A stretch of 58,904 nt of DNA from Spirulina subsalsa CS-330 (lineage in GTDB: Bacteria > Cyanobacteriota > Cyanobacteriia > Cyanobacteriales > Spirulinaceae). The translations under genes were made by a program, and so were the position numbers. Below are positions 17,713 through 27,886 of the stretch, piece after piece. The notes beneath the pieces were generated by a model, which was not told the origin of the DNA, searched no databases, and saw only the letters and a list, made by a program, of their open reading frames with translations. The first letter of the stretch is position 1; each line of letters opens with the position of its first letter. The stretch spans positions 1 to 58,904 of the forward strand of contig NZ_JAQMTY010000074.1 in NCBI RefSeq assembly GCF_028330765.1, written 5' to 3'.

Positions 17713-18593
17713 ATCAAACCTATATTTCCGTTTTACTCGTGGGGGCTGGGGGACAACTAGGACAGGCTTTAATCGCAACGGCTCCTCCCCAAGTACAAAT
17801 CAAAGCATTCAACCGTCAGCAATTAGATATTAGCGATCGCGCAGCAGTGATTGACCTAATTACTGAAACTAAACCCACTTGGGTCATCAATGCAGCCGCT
17901 TATACGGCTGTTGATCAAGCAGAAAAAGAACCCACTTTAGCCTTCACCATCAATGGAGATGGCCCCGGCTATTTAGCTCAGGCTGTGGAGACAATAGGAG
18001 GACGATTGTTGCATATTTCCACAGATTTTGTTTTTGATGGTAAAGCATCAAGACCCTATCAACCAGACGATAGGCCTAACCCCCTCAGTGTTTATGGCGA
18101 AAGTAAGCTAGCGGGAGAGCAGCAAATATTACGTATCCTCGGAGAGAAGAGCCTCATCATTCGGACAGCCTGGTTATACAGCGTCATCAACCATAACTTC
18201 GTGTCTACTATGTTGAGGCTCATGCAGACACGCGATGAAGTGCGCGTGGTCGCGGATCAGGTCGGCACACCTACGGCAGCTACCACCTTAGCTCAGGTTC
18301 TGTGGCAAAGTATCGCTCAAGATATACAGGGCATTTATCACGTTACAGATGCAGGTGTTGCGAGTTGGTATGATTTCGCCGTGGCGATACAACACCATAG
18401 TTATCAGTTACATTTACTAGATCGAGTTGTGCCTGTGCAGCCAATTTCCACCCTAGAATTTCCCACCCTAGCAAAGCGTCCTAGTTATTCTGTCTTGGAT
18501 AAATCTCGTACTTGGCAGCAACTAGCAATCACACCTCACCATTGGCAAGCAGTATTATATAAAACACTGCAGACGTTGAGTCCGATGAACTGA
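17709..18593 (+). CDS. rfbD: dTDP-4-dehydrorhamnose reductase
   Basis: Last step of dTDP-L-rhamnose synthesis, an NAD(P)H-dependent short-chain reductase. The nucleotide loop is LLVGAGGQLGQAL. The conserved INAAAYTAVDQAE segment, the STDFVFDG strand and the catalytic YGESKLAGE (Tyr-x-x-x-Lys) follow, then IIRTAWLYS and ADQVGTPT. I use the ATG at 17709, coupled to the rfbC stop (ATGA); a GTG at 17703 is also in frame. Rhamnose made here probably feeds the glycosyltransferases that follow. Confidence 0.95.
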   Translation: MNQTYISVLLVGAGGQLGQALIATAPPQVQIKAFNRQQLDISDRAAVIDLITETKPTWVINAAAYTAVDQAEKEPTLAFTINGDGPGYLAQAVETIGGRLLHISTDFVFDGKASRPYQPDDRPNPLSVYGESKLAGEQQILRILGEKSLIIRTAWLYSVINHNFVSTMLRLMQTRDEVRVVADQVGTPTAATTLAQVLWQSIAQDIQGIYHVTDAGVASWYDFAVAIQHHSYQLHLLDRVVPVQPISTLEFPTLAKRPSYSVLDKSRTWQQLAITPHHWQAVLYKTLQTLSPMN

Positions 18594-18640
18594 CAATAGA
18601 TCAGTGCAAAATTCTAACTCAGAGAATATTTATAGCAGTA

Positions 18641-18755
18641 GCATGACACAGCTAAAATGATACTTTATTGTAGGGTGGGTTAGGCGGCTAAAGTATAGGT
18701 CATAAGTGCAATTCAGCAATCCGCCGTAACCCACAGATTAACGGATTTCGTGCCA
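18641..18755. repeat. MITE-like palindromic element, family 1, copy 2
   Basis: Terminal GCATGACACAGCTAAAATGA at the left and a matching inverted end near 18738-18755. The central hairpin arms are GTAGGGTGGGTTAGGCGG (18670-18687) and CCGCCGTAACCCAC (18721-18734). It fills the intergenic space between the convergent rfbD and the downstream glycosyltransferase gene. Confidence 0.75.
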
Positions 18756-18834
18756 GTAGTAGCCAGAAAAAGGAGGACATCTAAACGTTGATTTTTAAAT
18801 AGATGAGGGCTGAAATGTATCAATATCTCAGCAA

Positions 18835-20421
18835 TTATTTTTTATATTTTATCCAATATAGATAGCTGTCTTCATCACCGACAATACTACCTTTAAACGT
18901 TGCAATCAATGAAAGATCAGAAGACTCTTCAATCGATAGAGGCGCATTGAGGATGAATATAGAATCTTGACTACGGCGCGAGACTTCTTCTTGAACTCTC
19001 GCTATAGCGTCTTCCGTCGTAATCGCTTGACGCTTGTTATTCCATAAAACAAATGTTCCAAATCCATCCCGATTAGGATAATAGATCTCTCGATCTAGAT
19101 AAGCCGGAAAAGATGCGGCTGACCAATCCGGAAAGCCAGACAGGAAAAAATCTTCTCTCGCATATTTTGTTTGAATGAAGTGTGACGCGGCTTGAGCGGT
19201 AGAAAAAGGATGAACTAGATCTATACCCCATGCATAAAAACCAGAAATAAAATGGCAAACGAGTAAACTGGTAATGATCACTTCTTTTCGTTTTTCAAAA
19301 ATAGAGAAATTAAAAGAACTTAGTAATCGATCAATTTTCTGATCCAGAAAGTTCCACGAAAAAAAGACTTTATAATACTTTGCAATCCATAAACACGCTA
19401 TGAACAAAATCCAAATATGACCATAGTGGCGTGCCGCTCCAAAATACTTTGTATAGTTAAATAGTAATATACTGCCTAAGCCAGACAGATAAATCAAAAG
19501 TGGAATAGGGGTACGAATCAAACATAAAATAGAAAAGCAGAGTAAGGGTAAAAATAGGGGAGCCTGCACCCAAATACCCATAATATATTGATTCCAAAAT
19601 GTTACTTTTAATGCAGGAATTGGCAAGAAAGATTTGTATAAGATTGATAGACTAGAGAAAAATCGATTAGCGTCAAAATGAAAAAACCAACCCTCAACAT
19701 TTGCGCGATCAGCAGGAGCAAAAAATTGCATCTGAGCTAATGCAATAGTTATGCCTAGAATTGCAATTACAAGATATATTGATGCAAGTTTTGGATTGTT
19801 TTGTTGCCTCAAAATCGAATGAGTTAACGTTTCATTTTGAGAATTTTCTTGTTGCAACCAAGGTAAAAATATCACTTCAATACTCAAACCCAAGAGTATT
19901 GAAAATGCGACAACTAAAGTATAAAATGAAACATTCGCCATGACAGCTAATATGATCGAAATAGCTAAATAGTTGCGGTGGCGATCAGTTATTAGCTTGC
20001 AACACCAAAAAGTTGATAGTATTCCCAAAGAATAACTGCGGCTCACTAATGCATATTCAAAAAAAGAAAAGTAGCTAAACGTGAATAAGATAATCTGAAA
20101 GCGACTAAATCGACTATATAAACTAAATAAATAAACAGATCCTGTTGCGATCATGATGTGGAAAATCTGCATGGCGATCGCATTTTTTGTAATCCGGGTT
20201 AGTCCATAAACACAGAGATACCAAATACTCGGATGACCATCATATCGCATTTGATAGAACAGATTCCAAAGTGATTCACTTTTTTGAGCAACAAGCCAAG
20301 TATGAATTTCATCTCTCCACATTTCATGATGTAAAATACCAAAAAAAGCTAGGCTAAAAAAAACTAAACTGAGAATGAGAGAAAATCGAACTTGATGCTT
20401 ATGCTTAATTTGAGAATTCAT
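18835..20421 (-). CDS. GT-C type membrane glycosyltransferase (GT39/ArnT-like)
   Basis: 528 residues from the ATG at 20421, with about 10-12 hydrophobic segments. After the first membrane helix comes LHHEMWRDEIHTW, whose acidic residues fit the catalytic Asp/Glu loop of GT-C transferases that use polyprenol-linked sugars. A soluble C-terminal domain follows (KYAREDFFLSGFPDWSAASF), presumably periplasmic. The sugar and acceptor are unknown. The gene is clearly AT-richer than most of the window, as is the GT2-methyltransferase gene beside it, which suggests acquisition as a surface-glycan module. It converges on rfbD across a MITE-like element. Confidence 0.72.
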   Translation of the reverse strand: MNSQIKHKHQVRFSLILSLVFFSLAFFGILHHEMWRDEIHTWLVAQKSESLWNLFYQMRYDGHPSIWYLCVYGLTRITKNAIAMQIFHIMIATGSVYLFSLYSRFSRFQIILFTFSYFSFFEYALVSRSYSLGILSTFWCCKLITDRHRNYLAISIILAVMANVSFYTLVVAFSILLGLSIEVIFLPWLQQENSQNETLTHSILRQQNNPKLASIYLVIAILGITIALAQMQFFAPADRANVEGWFFHFDANRFFSSLSILYKSFLPIPALKVTFWNQYIMGIWVQAPLFLPLLCFSILCLIRTPIPLLIYLSGLGSILLFNYTKYFGAARHYGHIWILFIACLWIAKYYKVFFSWNFLDQKIDRLLSSFNFSIFEKRKEVIITSLLVCHFISGFYAWGIDLVHPFSTAQAASHFIQTKYAREDFFLSGFPDWSAASFPAYLDREIYYPNRDGFGTFVLWNNKRQAITTEDAIARVQEEVSRRSQDSIFILNAPLSIEESSDLSLIATFKGSIVGDEDSYLYWIKYKK

Positions 20422-20492
20422 AGAGACAGTATTCAAAAAACATGAATCAAAAAAATTGGATGCCAAAATATGAAACGAAAGCTATTTGATCA

Positions 20493-22040
20493 CTACTTCT
20501 GTTTAAGATCACGACGTGCGACAACAATACATTGATAGCCTAATAGTCTAGGGAAACAATAAGTACAGAAAGCGAGGATGCGATTTAGTAAAATCATTAG
20601 CTTATTTTGAGGATGTAGACCTAATACTAATTCAATAGGCATTACTGTCATCATTTCTTTGATGACTTGATAGCCATTTTCTTCTAGAAGTGTTCTGATG
20701 GTTTTACGGGTATAAAAACGATAATGAGTACGATCAAGAATACCTCGTTCAGTGTAATTCCAGGCTCCAAAGAGAAGACTGAGACGGATTGTGATGTTCG
20801 CAACATTGGGCACTGAAACAATGAGACGACCATGGTGATCTAAAACTTTTTGACAATCGTTGAGTAGTTTTTCTGGATGATAGAGATGCTCTAAAATATC
20901 TGGCAAAAGCACTGTATCAAATTTTTCTTCTGGCCGCACAGATTGAACTGTGTTCGTGAAATAGCCTAATTGAGACCAAGCATCAGATAACCCTTTTTGT
21001 AAATCTGCTTGGATGTAGTATTGGAAAGTATCAATGTTTTTCGGAGTATCTAAAATATCAATTCCTGACACTTGATTATGATGAGATAATGTTGCAGCGA
21101 GAAATCCATGGCCACAACCAATATCTAAGACTCGATGCCCAGACCCCACAAGACGGGAGAAGAGATAGTGGCTAGAATATTTACTCTCTTTAAGAGGATA
21201 TTTGACAAAAAATTCTTGATATTCAGGATATTTTTTGATTGAGCGGACTGTTTGTTTATAACGAATGACTGAGCGAAACACATCCTTCGCATATTTCAGT
21301 CCATTCACATGACAGATTTCTGTGCCATAATAGGTTGGAATTGGAACTTCGTGAATTCTAAAATGATGATGATTTAGTTTAATAATAATTTCTGTATCAA
21401 AGTGAAAATCATTAGTCATTGCAGAAAAATCAAGTTGACTTAATGCAGCTATGCTATAGGCACGGTAGCCACTATGAAATTCAGTTAGATTCATATTGAG
21501 TGACCAGTTTTCAAACTGAGTTAAGATTTTGTTGCCAATATATTTATAAAGGGGCATTCCTCCTTTGATTGCTCCTCCATATTGTGTCATCATTCTCGAA
21601 CCAAAGACGGCATCAGCCTGGTCTGTTACTAGTGGGTGATATAAATGAGATAATATTTCTGGCGCATACTGACCATCACCATGTAATAACACGACAACAT
21701 CAAATCCTTTCTCAATAAAATATTTATAGCCTAGTTTTTGATTGCCACCGTAGCCTAAATTCTTAGGGTTTTGAAAGATGTTTAAGTTATGAACTTTTGC
21801 TCTTTGCTTGTATCCTAATCCGAGTTCATACGTGTGATCTTGACTGGCATCATCGAAGACAACAATTTCGTCAACATTATTCCAAACATCTTCAGGAATT
21901 CGATTCAATACTTTCACAAGCGTTGAAACGGCATTGTAAGCAACGATTAGTATGCCAATGCGTTTATTATTGTTGTTGGCAGATACAGCAATTTTTGAAG
22001 AGGGTAAATTCTTTTTGTTAGAATGAATTTTAGTGTTCAT
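20493..22040 (-). CDS. Fusion of family 2 glycosyltransferase and SAM-dependent methyltransferase
   Basis: 515 residues from the ATG at 22040. Residues about 25-240 form a DPM1/DGS-like GT2 domain: IGILIVAYNAVSTLVKVLNR, VDEIVVFDDASQDHT, and the nucleotide-sugar site VVLLHGDGQYAPEIL. Residues about 285-470 form a class I methyltransferase: glycine-rich VLDIGCGHGFLAATLS, then FDTVLLPDILEHLYHPEKLL and RFYTRKTIRTLLEENGYQV. This combination suggests transfer of a sugar to polyprenyl phosphate and methylation of a glycan or lipid intermediate. It is followed by the GT-C protein gene on the same strand, 71 bp away, and is AT-rich. Confidence 0.85.
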   Translation of the reverse strand: MNTKIHSNKKNLPSSKIAVSANNNNKRIGILIVAYNAVSTLVKVLNRIPEDVWNNVDEIVVFDDASQDHTYELGLGYKQRAKVHNLNIFQNPKNLGYGGNQKLGYKYFIEKGFDVVVLLHGDGQYAPEILSHLYHPLVTDQADAVFGSRMMTQYGGAIKGGMPLYKYIGNKILTQFENWSLNMNLTEFHSGYRAYSIAALSQLDFSAMTNDFHFDTEIIIKLNHHHFRIHEVPIPTYYGTEICHVNGLKYAKDVFRSVIRYKQTVRSIKKYPEYQEFFVKYPLKESKYSSHYLFSRLVGSGHRVLDIGCGHGFLAATLSHHNQVSGIDILDTPKNIDTFQYYIQADLQKGLSDAWSQLGYFTNTVQSVRPEEKFDTVLLPDILEHLYHPEKLLNDCQKVLDHHGRLIVSVPNVANITIRLSLLFGAWNYTERGILDRTHYRFYTRKTIRTLLEENGYQVIKEMMTVMPIELVLGLHPQNKLMILLNRILAFCTYCFPRLLGYQCIVVARRDLKQK

Positions 22041-22064
22041 AGGGATCAAAAGATGAATGGTGAG

Positions 22065-23486
22065 TTAGGGAGAATCGTTAGGGCTTGATTTAGGGGAATC
22101 AGGGGCGATTTTTTGAAAGAGAAGGACATCGTTTTGGTTGTAGGTCACGGTGAAATCAGGGCGGCTTTCGAGGTAGCGTTGGGCGGTTTCAATCGTATCA
22201 GGAAATTCACCGGGATGCCGACGATTGAATAAAATAGCATCGATTTGGGTGAGATCACGCTGGGGCAGGCTGGGGTCAATCAGGTAAATGTCGCGGCGAT
22301 GGGTGAGGTGGGGGGCATATTCACCCTGGGTGATTATGCCAACATTGGGTTCGACTTGGGCGATCGCATCCCGCATCGTTACCCAAGTATCGAATTTCTC
22401 AAGATAGAGACTGCCGAAATAATAGTATTTTCCGAGGGCGAGAAAGCCAATTGTTGCCCAAGCAATGAGAAATTTAGGACGGTAGATGAAGGATTTGGGG
22501 TTATGGTTGAGGATGGCGATCGCAGTGAGAATGAAGAAGGGTAAAATCGGCAGGGCGTATTGATGAACGAGGTCTTTTTGGGGTTGATAGGTAGTAATTA
22601 AATTTAAGATCAGGGCGGGGGCTGCACCGATTAACGGCAGACTATAGCGAGGTCGTAAAATCCAAAAGATCGGTGCAAATAGTAGCACTAAATATTCTAA
22701 ATTAGCCAGGCTCAACACCGGGCCGAGAATGCGGTGCGGCTGCAAAATGAGGGTTTGAATCATTTCGCCAATGGACTCGCCTAAATAGTCATAGCGGCCA
22801 TCGGACATTTCCACCGCCGCATCCATGCCGGTGAAGTGGGGAAAAATCCATTGAGTGGTAAAGATAAACCAAGCGGTTCCTAAGAGCATGGCCCAAAATC
22901 CATACCATTTGGGCCGCTCACCCAATATGATCCAGAGTCCTAAACCGACAACTGTTAAGGACAAAATAGCTTTGCAACCGAGGATTAACAAAATACAGCC
23001 GAAAAAGGTCAAGAAACGATGCGATCGCAACGCTAGCACGGCCCCTAAAATGGCTGGAACTGCGAGGGTATCGGGGTGAAAATCAAAAAGATTCGCGTTG
23101 AAAACCACAGGATAGAGGTTGTAAGCCAGGGCGATCGCAACGGTGTGACCTGAGGATAGTCCGGCTTGTTGCGCTAGTTTGGCTGCGAGGATGCCCCCCA
23201 AAGAGAGGGCGATCGCTTGCACGGCAAAAAGCCAATACACCGACGGATAGATCCAATACAAGGCAGCGAGGGGATAAAAAATCCATGCCCCATGATCACC
23301 AAGAATATGGAAGCCGGAAAAGGACACAATGGGAGGCTTGCCCATCGAAATCAGATAGGTTGCTTGATCAAACCAGCCTAGATCAAAGGCATGGGAATTA
23401 AACAGAAGATGCCGAATTGAGGCGCAGCTAAAGAGAATCAAACTCTGCACTATACCCCAATACAAAATGATTTTTGGTCGCTGCAT
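22065..23486 (-). CDS. DUF2079 multi-spanning membrane protein
   Basis: 473 residues with about nine transmembrane helices. The N-terminal block NSHAFDLGWFDQATYLISMG and the GDHGAWIFYPLAALYWIYPS segment are typical of DUF2079. The C-terminal soluble part (LPQRDLTQIDAILFNRRHPG) is also characteristic. The family resembles GT-C glycosyltransferases, and the neighbouring sugar genes fit that idea, but no substrate is known. It ends 25 bp before the GT2-methyltransferase gene on the same strand, so the three genes probably form one unit. Its base composition is closer to the chromosome average than that of the next two genes. Confidence 0.85.
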   Translation of the reverse strand: MQRPKIILYWGIVQSLILFSCASIRHLLFNSHAFDLGWFDQATYLISMGKPPIVSFSGFHILGDHGAWIFYPLAALYWIYPSVYWLFAVQAIALSLGGILAAKLAQQAGLSSGHTVAIALAYNLYPVVFNANLFDFHPDTLAVPAILGAVLALRSHRFLTFFGCILLILGCKAILSLTVVGLGLWIILGERPKWYGFWAMLLGTAWFIFTTQWIFPHFTGMDAAVEMSDGRYDYLGESIGEMIQTLILQPHRILGPVLSLANLEYLVLLFAPIFWILRPRYSLPLIGAAPALILNLITTYQPQKDLVHQYALPILPFFILTAIAILNHNPKSFIYRPKFLIAWATIGFLALGKYYYFGSLYLEKFDTWVTMRDAIAQVEPNVGIITQGEYAPHLTHRRDIYLIDPSLPQRDLTQIDAILFNRRHPGEFPDTIETAQRYLESRPDFTVTYNQNDVLLFQKIAPDSPKSSPNDSP

Positions 23487-23548
23487 TACCTATCCAAACT
23501 GTAAACTGAGAGTAATCTAATCACAATGTCCACCGGATTGAGGCTGCT

Positions 23549-23645
23549 ATATAGCTATCCTAAATTAATCGAAGATCTTATCTCCTCATCAACAAGGGGC
23601 TTAAGCCCCTTGCCTGTTCATGAATCAAATAGGATTGCTATAGCA
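23549..23645. repeat. MITE-like palindromic element, family 3, copy 1
   Basis: About 97 bp with inverted ends TATAGCTATCCTAAATTAATC (left) and AATAGGATTGCTATAG (right), and a central perfect hairpin CAAGGGGCTTAAGCCCCTTG. A second copy in the opposite orientation lies at 43829-43921. Confidence 0.75.
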
Positions 23646-23723
23646 TACCAAAAAAGTTGATGGTCAATGGGTGGGTTGCGGTGGACAAAAGTATCAGGCG
23701 AGTTAAAGGCGAGGGGTGAGGCT

Positions 23724-26700
23724 TTATCGAGATTGTCGAACTGGCTGTAAGGTTTGCTGGAGAGGAATCACAATGATAAAACAAGTCCCAGACCCTAAAT
23801 CGGATTCACAGTGTAAGGTTCCGCCGTGTTTTTCGGTAATAATTTGATAGCTAATTGAAAGCCCCAGCCCGGTTCCTTTGCCTATTTCCTTGGTGGTAAA
23901 AAATGGATTAAAGAGACGGCTGATGTGCTTGGGATCGATGCCAGTGCCATTGTCTTGAATCCTGATTTCAACTTGATTTACGGCGGGGTGGAGGCGTGTT
24001 TGGATGGTGATTGTTGGGGCTTGGTTGTCGTCGGATTGATCGAGAAGGGCATCGATCGCATTACTCAGGATATTCATAAACACCTGATTGAGTTGACCGG
24101 CATAGCATTCGACTTTGGGTAAATCGCCATAGTCACGAATCACTTCAATCCCCGCCGAGTGGGGTTTTGATTTGAGCCGATTGTGCAAGATCATCAGGGT
24201 GCTTTCGATGCCGTCGTGAATATCAACGGCTTTCATTTCGGATTCGTCCATGCGGGAGAAGGTGCGCAGGGAGGCGACGATTTCTTTGATTCGTTCTGCC
24301 CCGACGCGCATGGATTGGAGCATTTTCGGGAGATCATCAAGGAGGAAGGGGAGATCGATGTCGTCGATATGATCGGCGATGATCAGTTGGGGGTCGGGGT
24401 AATGCTGTTGGTAGAGGTTGATCAGTTGGAGGAGGTCGTTGATGTAGTCGCGGGCGTGGTCAATGTTGCCGTAGATGAAGTTGACGGGGTTGTTGATTTC
24501 GTGGGCGACTCCGGCCACGAGTTGCCCCAAGCTGGACATTTTTTCGGTTTGGATCAGTTGGGATTGGGTGCGGTTGAGTTCTTCGAGGGTTTGGCGCAGT
24601 TCTTCGTTGCTGGCGCGGCTTTGGGCGTAGAGGAGGGCTTGGTTGGTGGCGATCGCTAATTGATTAATCGCAGATTTAACAAGGTCAATTTCCGTATCGT
24701 GCCAATGGCGAATGTCTTGGCTATGGCTACAGACGAGCACGCCAATGATTCCCGATTGCACTTCGAGGGGAACCACAAGCACGGATCGATAGTTGAGGGA
24801 TTCCACAAGCTGCCGATAAATGGGATCGGGAATCGCGCTGACATCATCTTCACAAATGATCTCAAGGCGGAGCAGAATTTCAGCCATGGGGCCGACCTGA
24901 TCGGCAGGATAGATGCCTGTAAAGTCGGGCATTTCTGCTTCGCGGGATTCGGCGATCACGTCCCAATAGGGTGTTTCAACGTTGGTGATGTACCAGGCAA
25001 AATGAACGCGATCAATGGCGAGGATGTTGCGGATGGCTTCGATCGCCTGTTGGATAATGGCTGCGGCGGGCTGTTCGAGGGAGCTGCGGATTTGGGCCGA
25101 GAGGCGATTGAGAAATTGCTCGCGCTGAACTTGGGATTGGAGGCGTTGGGCAAAGTCAAGGAGGGAGGCTTCGATCCGTTTGCGATCGCTAATATCTCGC
25201 ACAATAAACAAGGTCTGATCCGCCTCAATGGGGACGACCCGCACCTCCTCAAATTGAGTCTCACCGCCGATATTTACCGTCTGTTCGTAGACCTGGAGGG
25301 TTTGTGTCGCGATCGCACGTTTTGCATAGTAGAGATTGCGTTGCGCCAAGTCCGCAGGCACGACATCAATAATGTTTCGCCCCGTCCGCTCACAGTCATC
25401 CAAGAGAATATCCCGAAACGAATCGGGGGGGATATAGTCCAGAAAAACGCCATCGTCACTGAGACGGAACATCAGATCCGGGATGGCTTTGAGGATGGCT
25501 TGGTTTGTGGCCTCACTGGCTTGGAGAGCGGCTTCGGCTTCTTTGCGATCGTGAATATCCGTGGCAATCACCACTAACCCGACAATCTGGTCTTGGTTAC
25601 TGCGAATCGGATTGGCCCGCAGGGCCACCTGTAGCGGGCGACCGGTGAGCGATCGCTGTTCGATCTCGCAACTCCAACCCCGTCCCGCCGTGGCTGCGGT
25701 GATGATCTCATCCATCAACCCCGCATCGGCAAACAACCCCATCAAGCCCCCCTGTTGCCGCAATTGCTCAAGATCATCGCAATCATACAGGGCTTGAAAC
25801 GCATCATTCACATAGATCACCCGGCCGATCAAATCCGTCAGGCTAATGGCATCACTGGCACTATCCACCGCTTGCTTGTAGCGTTGTAACTCAGCCTCAG
25901 CGAGCTTGCGCTCGGTCACATCGGTGCAAGTGCCCACATAGCCCGTGATTTGATCATCCTGTTCCGCATCAACAATCGTCTGCACTTGGGTATAGACCCA
26001 GCGCACAGACTGATCGGGCCGCAAAAACCGATATTCCGATTGAAAACATTGGTTTTCTACTTGGGCCCGGCTCCACTCGTTTGCGACGCGATCGCGATCC
26101 TGAGGGTGAATCACCGCCATCCAATGTTGTCCTTGGATGGCGGCAAAATTCAGCCCCATCAAAATACAAATCTGCTGATTCACATAGGTACAGCGCCCGG
26201 CCGCATCACTATGGAAAATGCCCACCGGGGCCGTTTCCGCCAACACTTGATAGCGTTGCTCACTTTGGCGCAGGGCTTCTTCCGACTGTTTGCGATCGGT
26301 AATGTCATAGATCGACACCAAAAGATAGGGATCAGTTTGGTTCGACAACTTCAACGGATGCTTACTCGTGCGCACCCAACGCACATTCCCCGCCGCATCG
26401 GTGAGGGATTCTTCCGGGATAATTTTATCGTGACGGGTTTGGAGCACCCATTGATCATCGGCTCGAATTTTGGCCACTTCCGCCGGGTTGGCGATTAAGT
26501 CGGCATCACATTGACCAATCAGTTGATCCGGCGTGGTTCCCCAGGCTTTGGCCATAGCCTGATTGACCACCACGAACCGGCCGTGATTGTCTTTCACCAC
26601 CAGCCATTGAGGGGTTGTGTCAATGATGTTTTGGAGTAATTCCTGTTGGGCGTTGATGGCGGTTTGGGTTTTTTTGCGATCGCTCACATCCCGCGCCAGC

Positions 26701-27422
26701 CCATAAATACACCCCTGAGACTCTATCCTCGCCGCCGTCCACGCCAACCAACAATAGGAACCATCCTGACGACGGTAGCGATTTTCAAAGGACACACAGA
26801 TCTCCCCCTGATTGACCTTTTGCATAATTTCTAGAGTCGATGGCACATCATCGGGATGAATCCAATCGATCACCGGTGCTAAATGAAGCTGCTCCACCGA
26901 CCAGCCGAGGGTGATTTCCCAGGCCTGATTGAGATGGAGAAAACGCCCGTCTGCATCCACCAGACAAATTAAGTTGGGGGAAAGATTGAAAATTTCAGCC
27001 CAAGCGACATCATTGATATCCTCTGGGATATCCTCTGGGGTTTGGGGGTGGGAAAGCGGCGACGGGGTCAAGTCGGGTTGTTGTTGACTGTGGATGATTA
27101 CGCCGCTGATCGTGTCTGCGGTGCGCCATGGGGTGATTGTCCATTGCATTGCTACGGTTTCGCCCGTGGGGAGGGGGTGGCGATCGCATCCCTGTTGAGG
27201 CGTGCCGGTCAAGGCCTGCTGTAGGGCAGCGGGCCAACTCTTCGGTACAGGGTTGCTCCGGTCGTAGGGCTGGCCCACCGAGGCTGCATCGAGGCCATAG
27301 TCTACCTGCCAACGGTCACTCATCCAGTGATAGCGCAGGGTTTGATCTAACACTGCGATCGCACAGGGAGACTGCGCCAAAATATCGGCTAAACCGAGAA
27401 TCGGAGGAAGATCGGCAGACAT
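23724..27422 (-). CDS. Multi-PAS/GAF hybrid-sensor type histidine kinase
   Basis: About 1232 residues from the ATG at 27422; no membrane segment is seen, so it is a cytoplasmic sensor. There are six PAS-like units: a weak N-terminal one (AVLDQTLRYHWMSDRW), then LSPNLICLVDADGRFLHLNQ, TPQWLVVKDNHGRFVVVNQA, APVGIFHSDAAGRCTYVNQQ, ASDAISLTDLIGRVIYVNDA, and IPDLMFRLSDDGVFLDYIPP. Most are followed by the DRK linker of PAC motifs. A GAF domain follows (IRNILAIDRVHFAWYI, then VVPLEVQSGIIGVLVCSHSQ). The kinase core has the H-box LVAGVAHEINNPVNFI and the ATPase blocks NAIDALL, DNGTGIDP and GKGTGLGLSISYQI. There is no receiver domain and no adjacent response regulator, so its output partner is unlinked. 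The ligand is unknown. Confidence 0.92.
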   Translation of the reverse strand: MSADLPPILGLADILAQSPCAIAVLDQTLRYHWMSDRWQVDYGLDAASVGQPYDRSNPVPKSWPAALQQALTGTPQQGCDRHPLPTGETVAMQWTITPWRTADTISGVIIHSQQQPDLTPSPLSHPQTPEDIPEDINDVAWAEIFNLSPNLICLVDADGRFLHLNQAWEITLGWSVEQLHLAPVIDWIHPDDVPSTLEIMQKVNQGEICVSFENRYRRQDGSYCWLAWTAARIESQGCIYGLARDVSDRKKTQTAINAQQELLQNIIDTTPQWLVVKDNHGRFVVVNQAMAKAWGTTPDQLIGQCDADLIANPAEVAKIRADDQWVLQTRHDKIIPEESLTDAAGNVRWVRTSKHPLKLSNQTDPYLLVSIYDITDRKQSEEALRQSEQRYQVLAETAPVGIFHSDAAGRCTYVNQQICILMGLNFAAIQGQHWMAVIHPQDRDRVANEWSRAQVENQCFQSEYRFLRPDQSVRWVYTQVQTIVDAEQDDQITGYVGTCTDVTERKLAEAELQRYKQAVDSASDAISLTDLIGRVIYVNDAFQALYDCDDLEQLRQQGGLMGLFADAGLMDEIITAATAGRGWSCEIEQRSLTGRPLQVALRANPIRSNQDQIVGLVVIATDIHDRKEAEAALQASEATNQAILKAIPDLMFRLSDDGVFLDYIPPDSFRDILLDDCERTGRNIIDVVPADLAQRNLYYAKRAIATQTLQVYEQTVNIGGETQFEEVRVVPIEADQTLFIVRDISDRKRIEASLLDFAQRLQSQVQREQFLNRLSAQIRSSLEQPAAAIIQQAIEAIRNILAIDRVHFAWYITNVETPYWDVIAESREAEMPDFTGIYPADQVGPMAEILLRLEIICEDDVSAIPDPIYRQLVESLNYRSVLVVPLEVQSGIIGVLVCSHSQDIRHWHDTEIDLVKSAINQLAIATNQALLYAQSRASNEELRQTLEELNRTQSQLIQTEKMSSLGQLVAGVAHEINNPVNFIYGNIDHARDYINDLLQLINLYQQHYPDPQLIIADHIDDIDLPFLLDDLPKMLQSMRVGAERIKEIVASLRTFSRMDESEMKAVDIHDGIESTLMILHNRLKSKPHSAGIEVIRDYGDLPKVECYAGQLNQVFMNILSNAIDALLDQSDDNQAPTITIQTRLHPAVNQVEIRIQDNGTGIDPKHISRLFNPFFTTKEIGKGTGLGLSISYQIITEKHGGTLHCESDLGSGTCFIIVIPLQQTLQPVRQSR

Positions 27423-27596
27423 GAAAATTCTTTTTAAAGAGTTAAAAACGCTGACAAAATCACGATCACAGAGACCCTGAGTCACTCTCTATCTACTTTC
27501 TCAGTGTAGGAGATTCAGGGAATCTAGGGCTATCCCCCCGATTCCCCCCAGAGGCCAGCAATGCGCTATCATAGGAGACTGGAAATCACGCCCCTT

Positions 27597-27683
27597 GGAG
27601 AGGTGGCAGAGTGGTTGAATGCGACGGTCTCGAAAACCGTTAGGCCGGCAACGGTCTCGGGGGTTCGAATCCCCCCCTCTCCG
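27597..27683 (+). tRNA. tRNA-Ser (CGA)
   Basis: 87-nt class II tRNA. The acceptor stem GGAGAGG pairs with CCTCTCC, followed by discriminator G and no encoded CCA. The anticodon stem is ACGGT/ACCGT around the loop CTCGAAA, giving anticodon CGA at 27631-27633. A long variable arm typical of serine tRNA precedes the T arm GGGGGTTCGAATCCCCC. It reads the UCG codon. It is divergent from the histidine kinase gene. Confidence 0.97.
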
Positions 27684-27886
27684 TTCCCTAATTCCCCTCA
27701 ATCGGTGGGAAACGCTCTTGCGATCGCCTCCCATCCCACGCCATACCATCAAACGTTAATTTTCTACCGAATATCCCCGATCCGCTTCAGTTTCGTGGTT
27801 ATCCCCAACGTTAGTCCGCAGCCAACCATTGCCACGATCTGCGTTACGATCTGCAAAATTCTGAGCACACCCGTCATTGCAGCGTC

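Noticed and set aside
24660..25577. 305-codon frame opposite the multi-PAS kinase
   Set aside because: Antisense to a clear histidine kinase gene; codon bias of the sense strand explains it.
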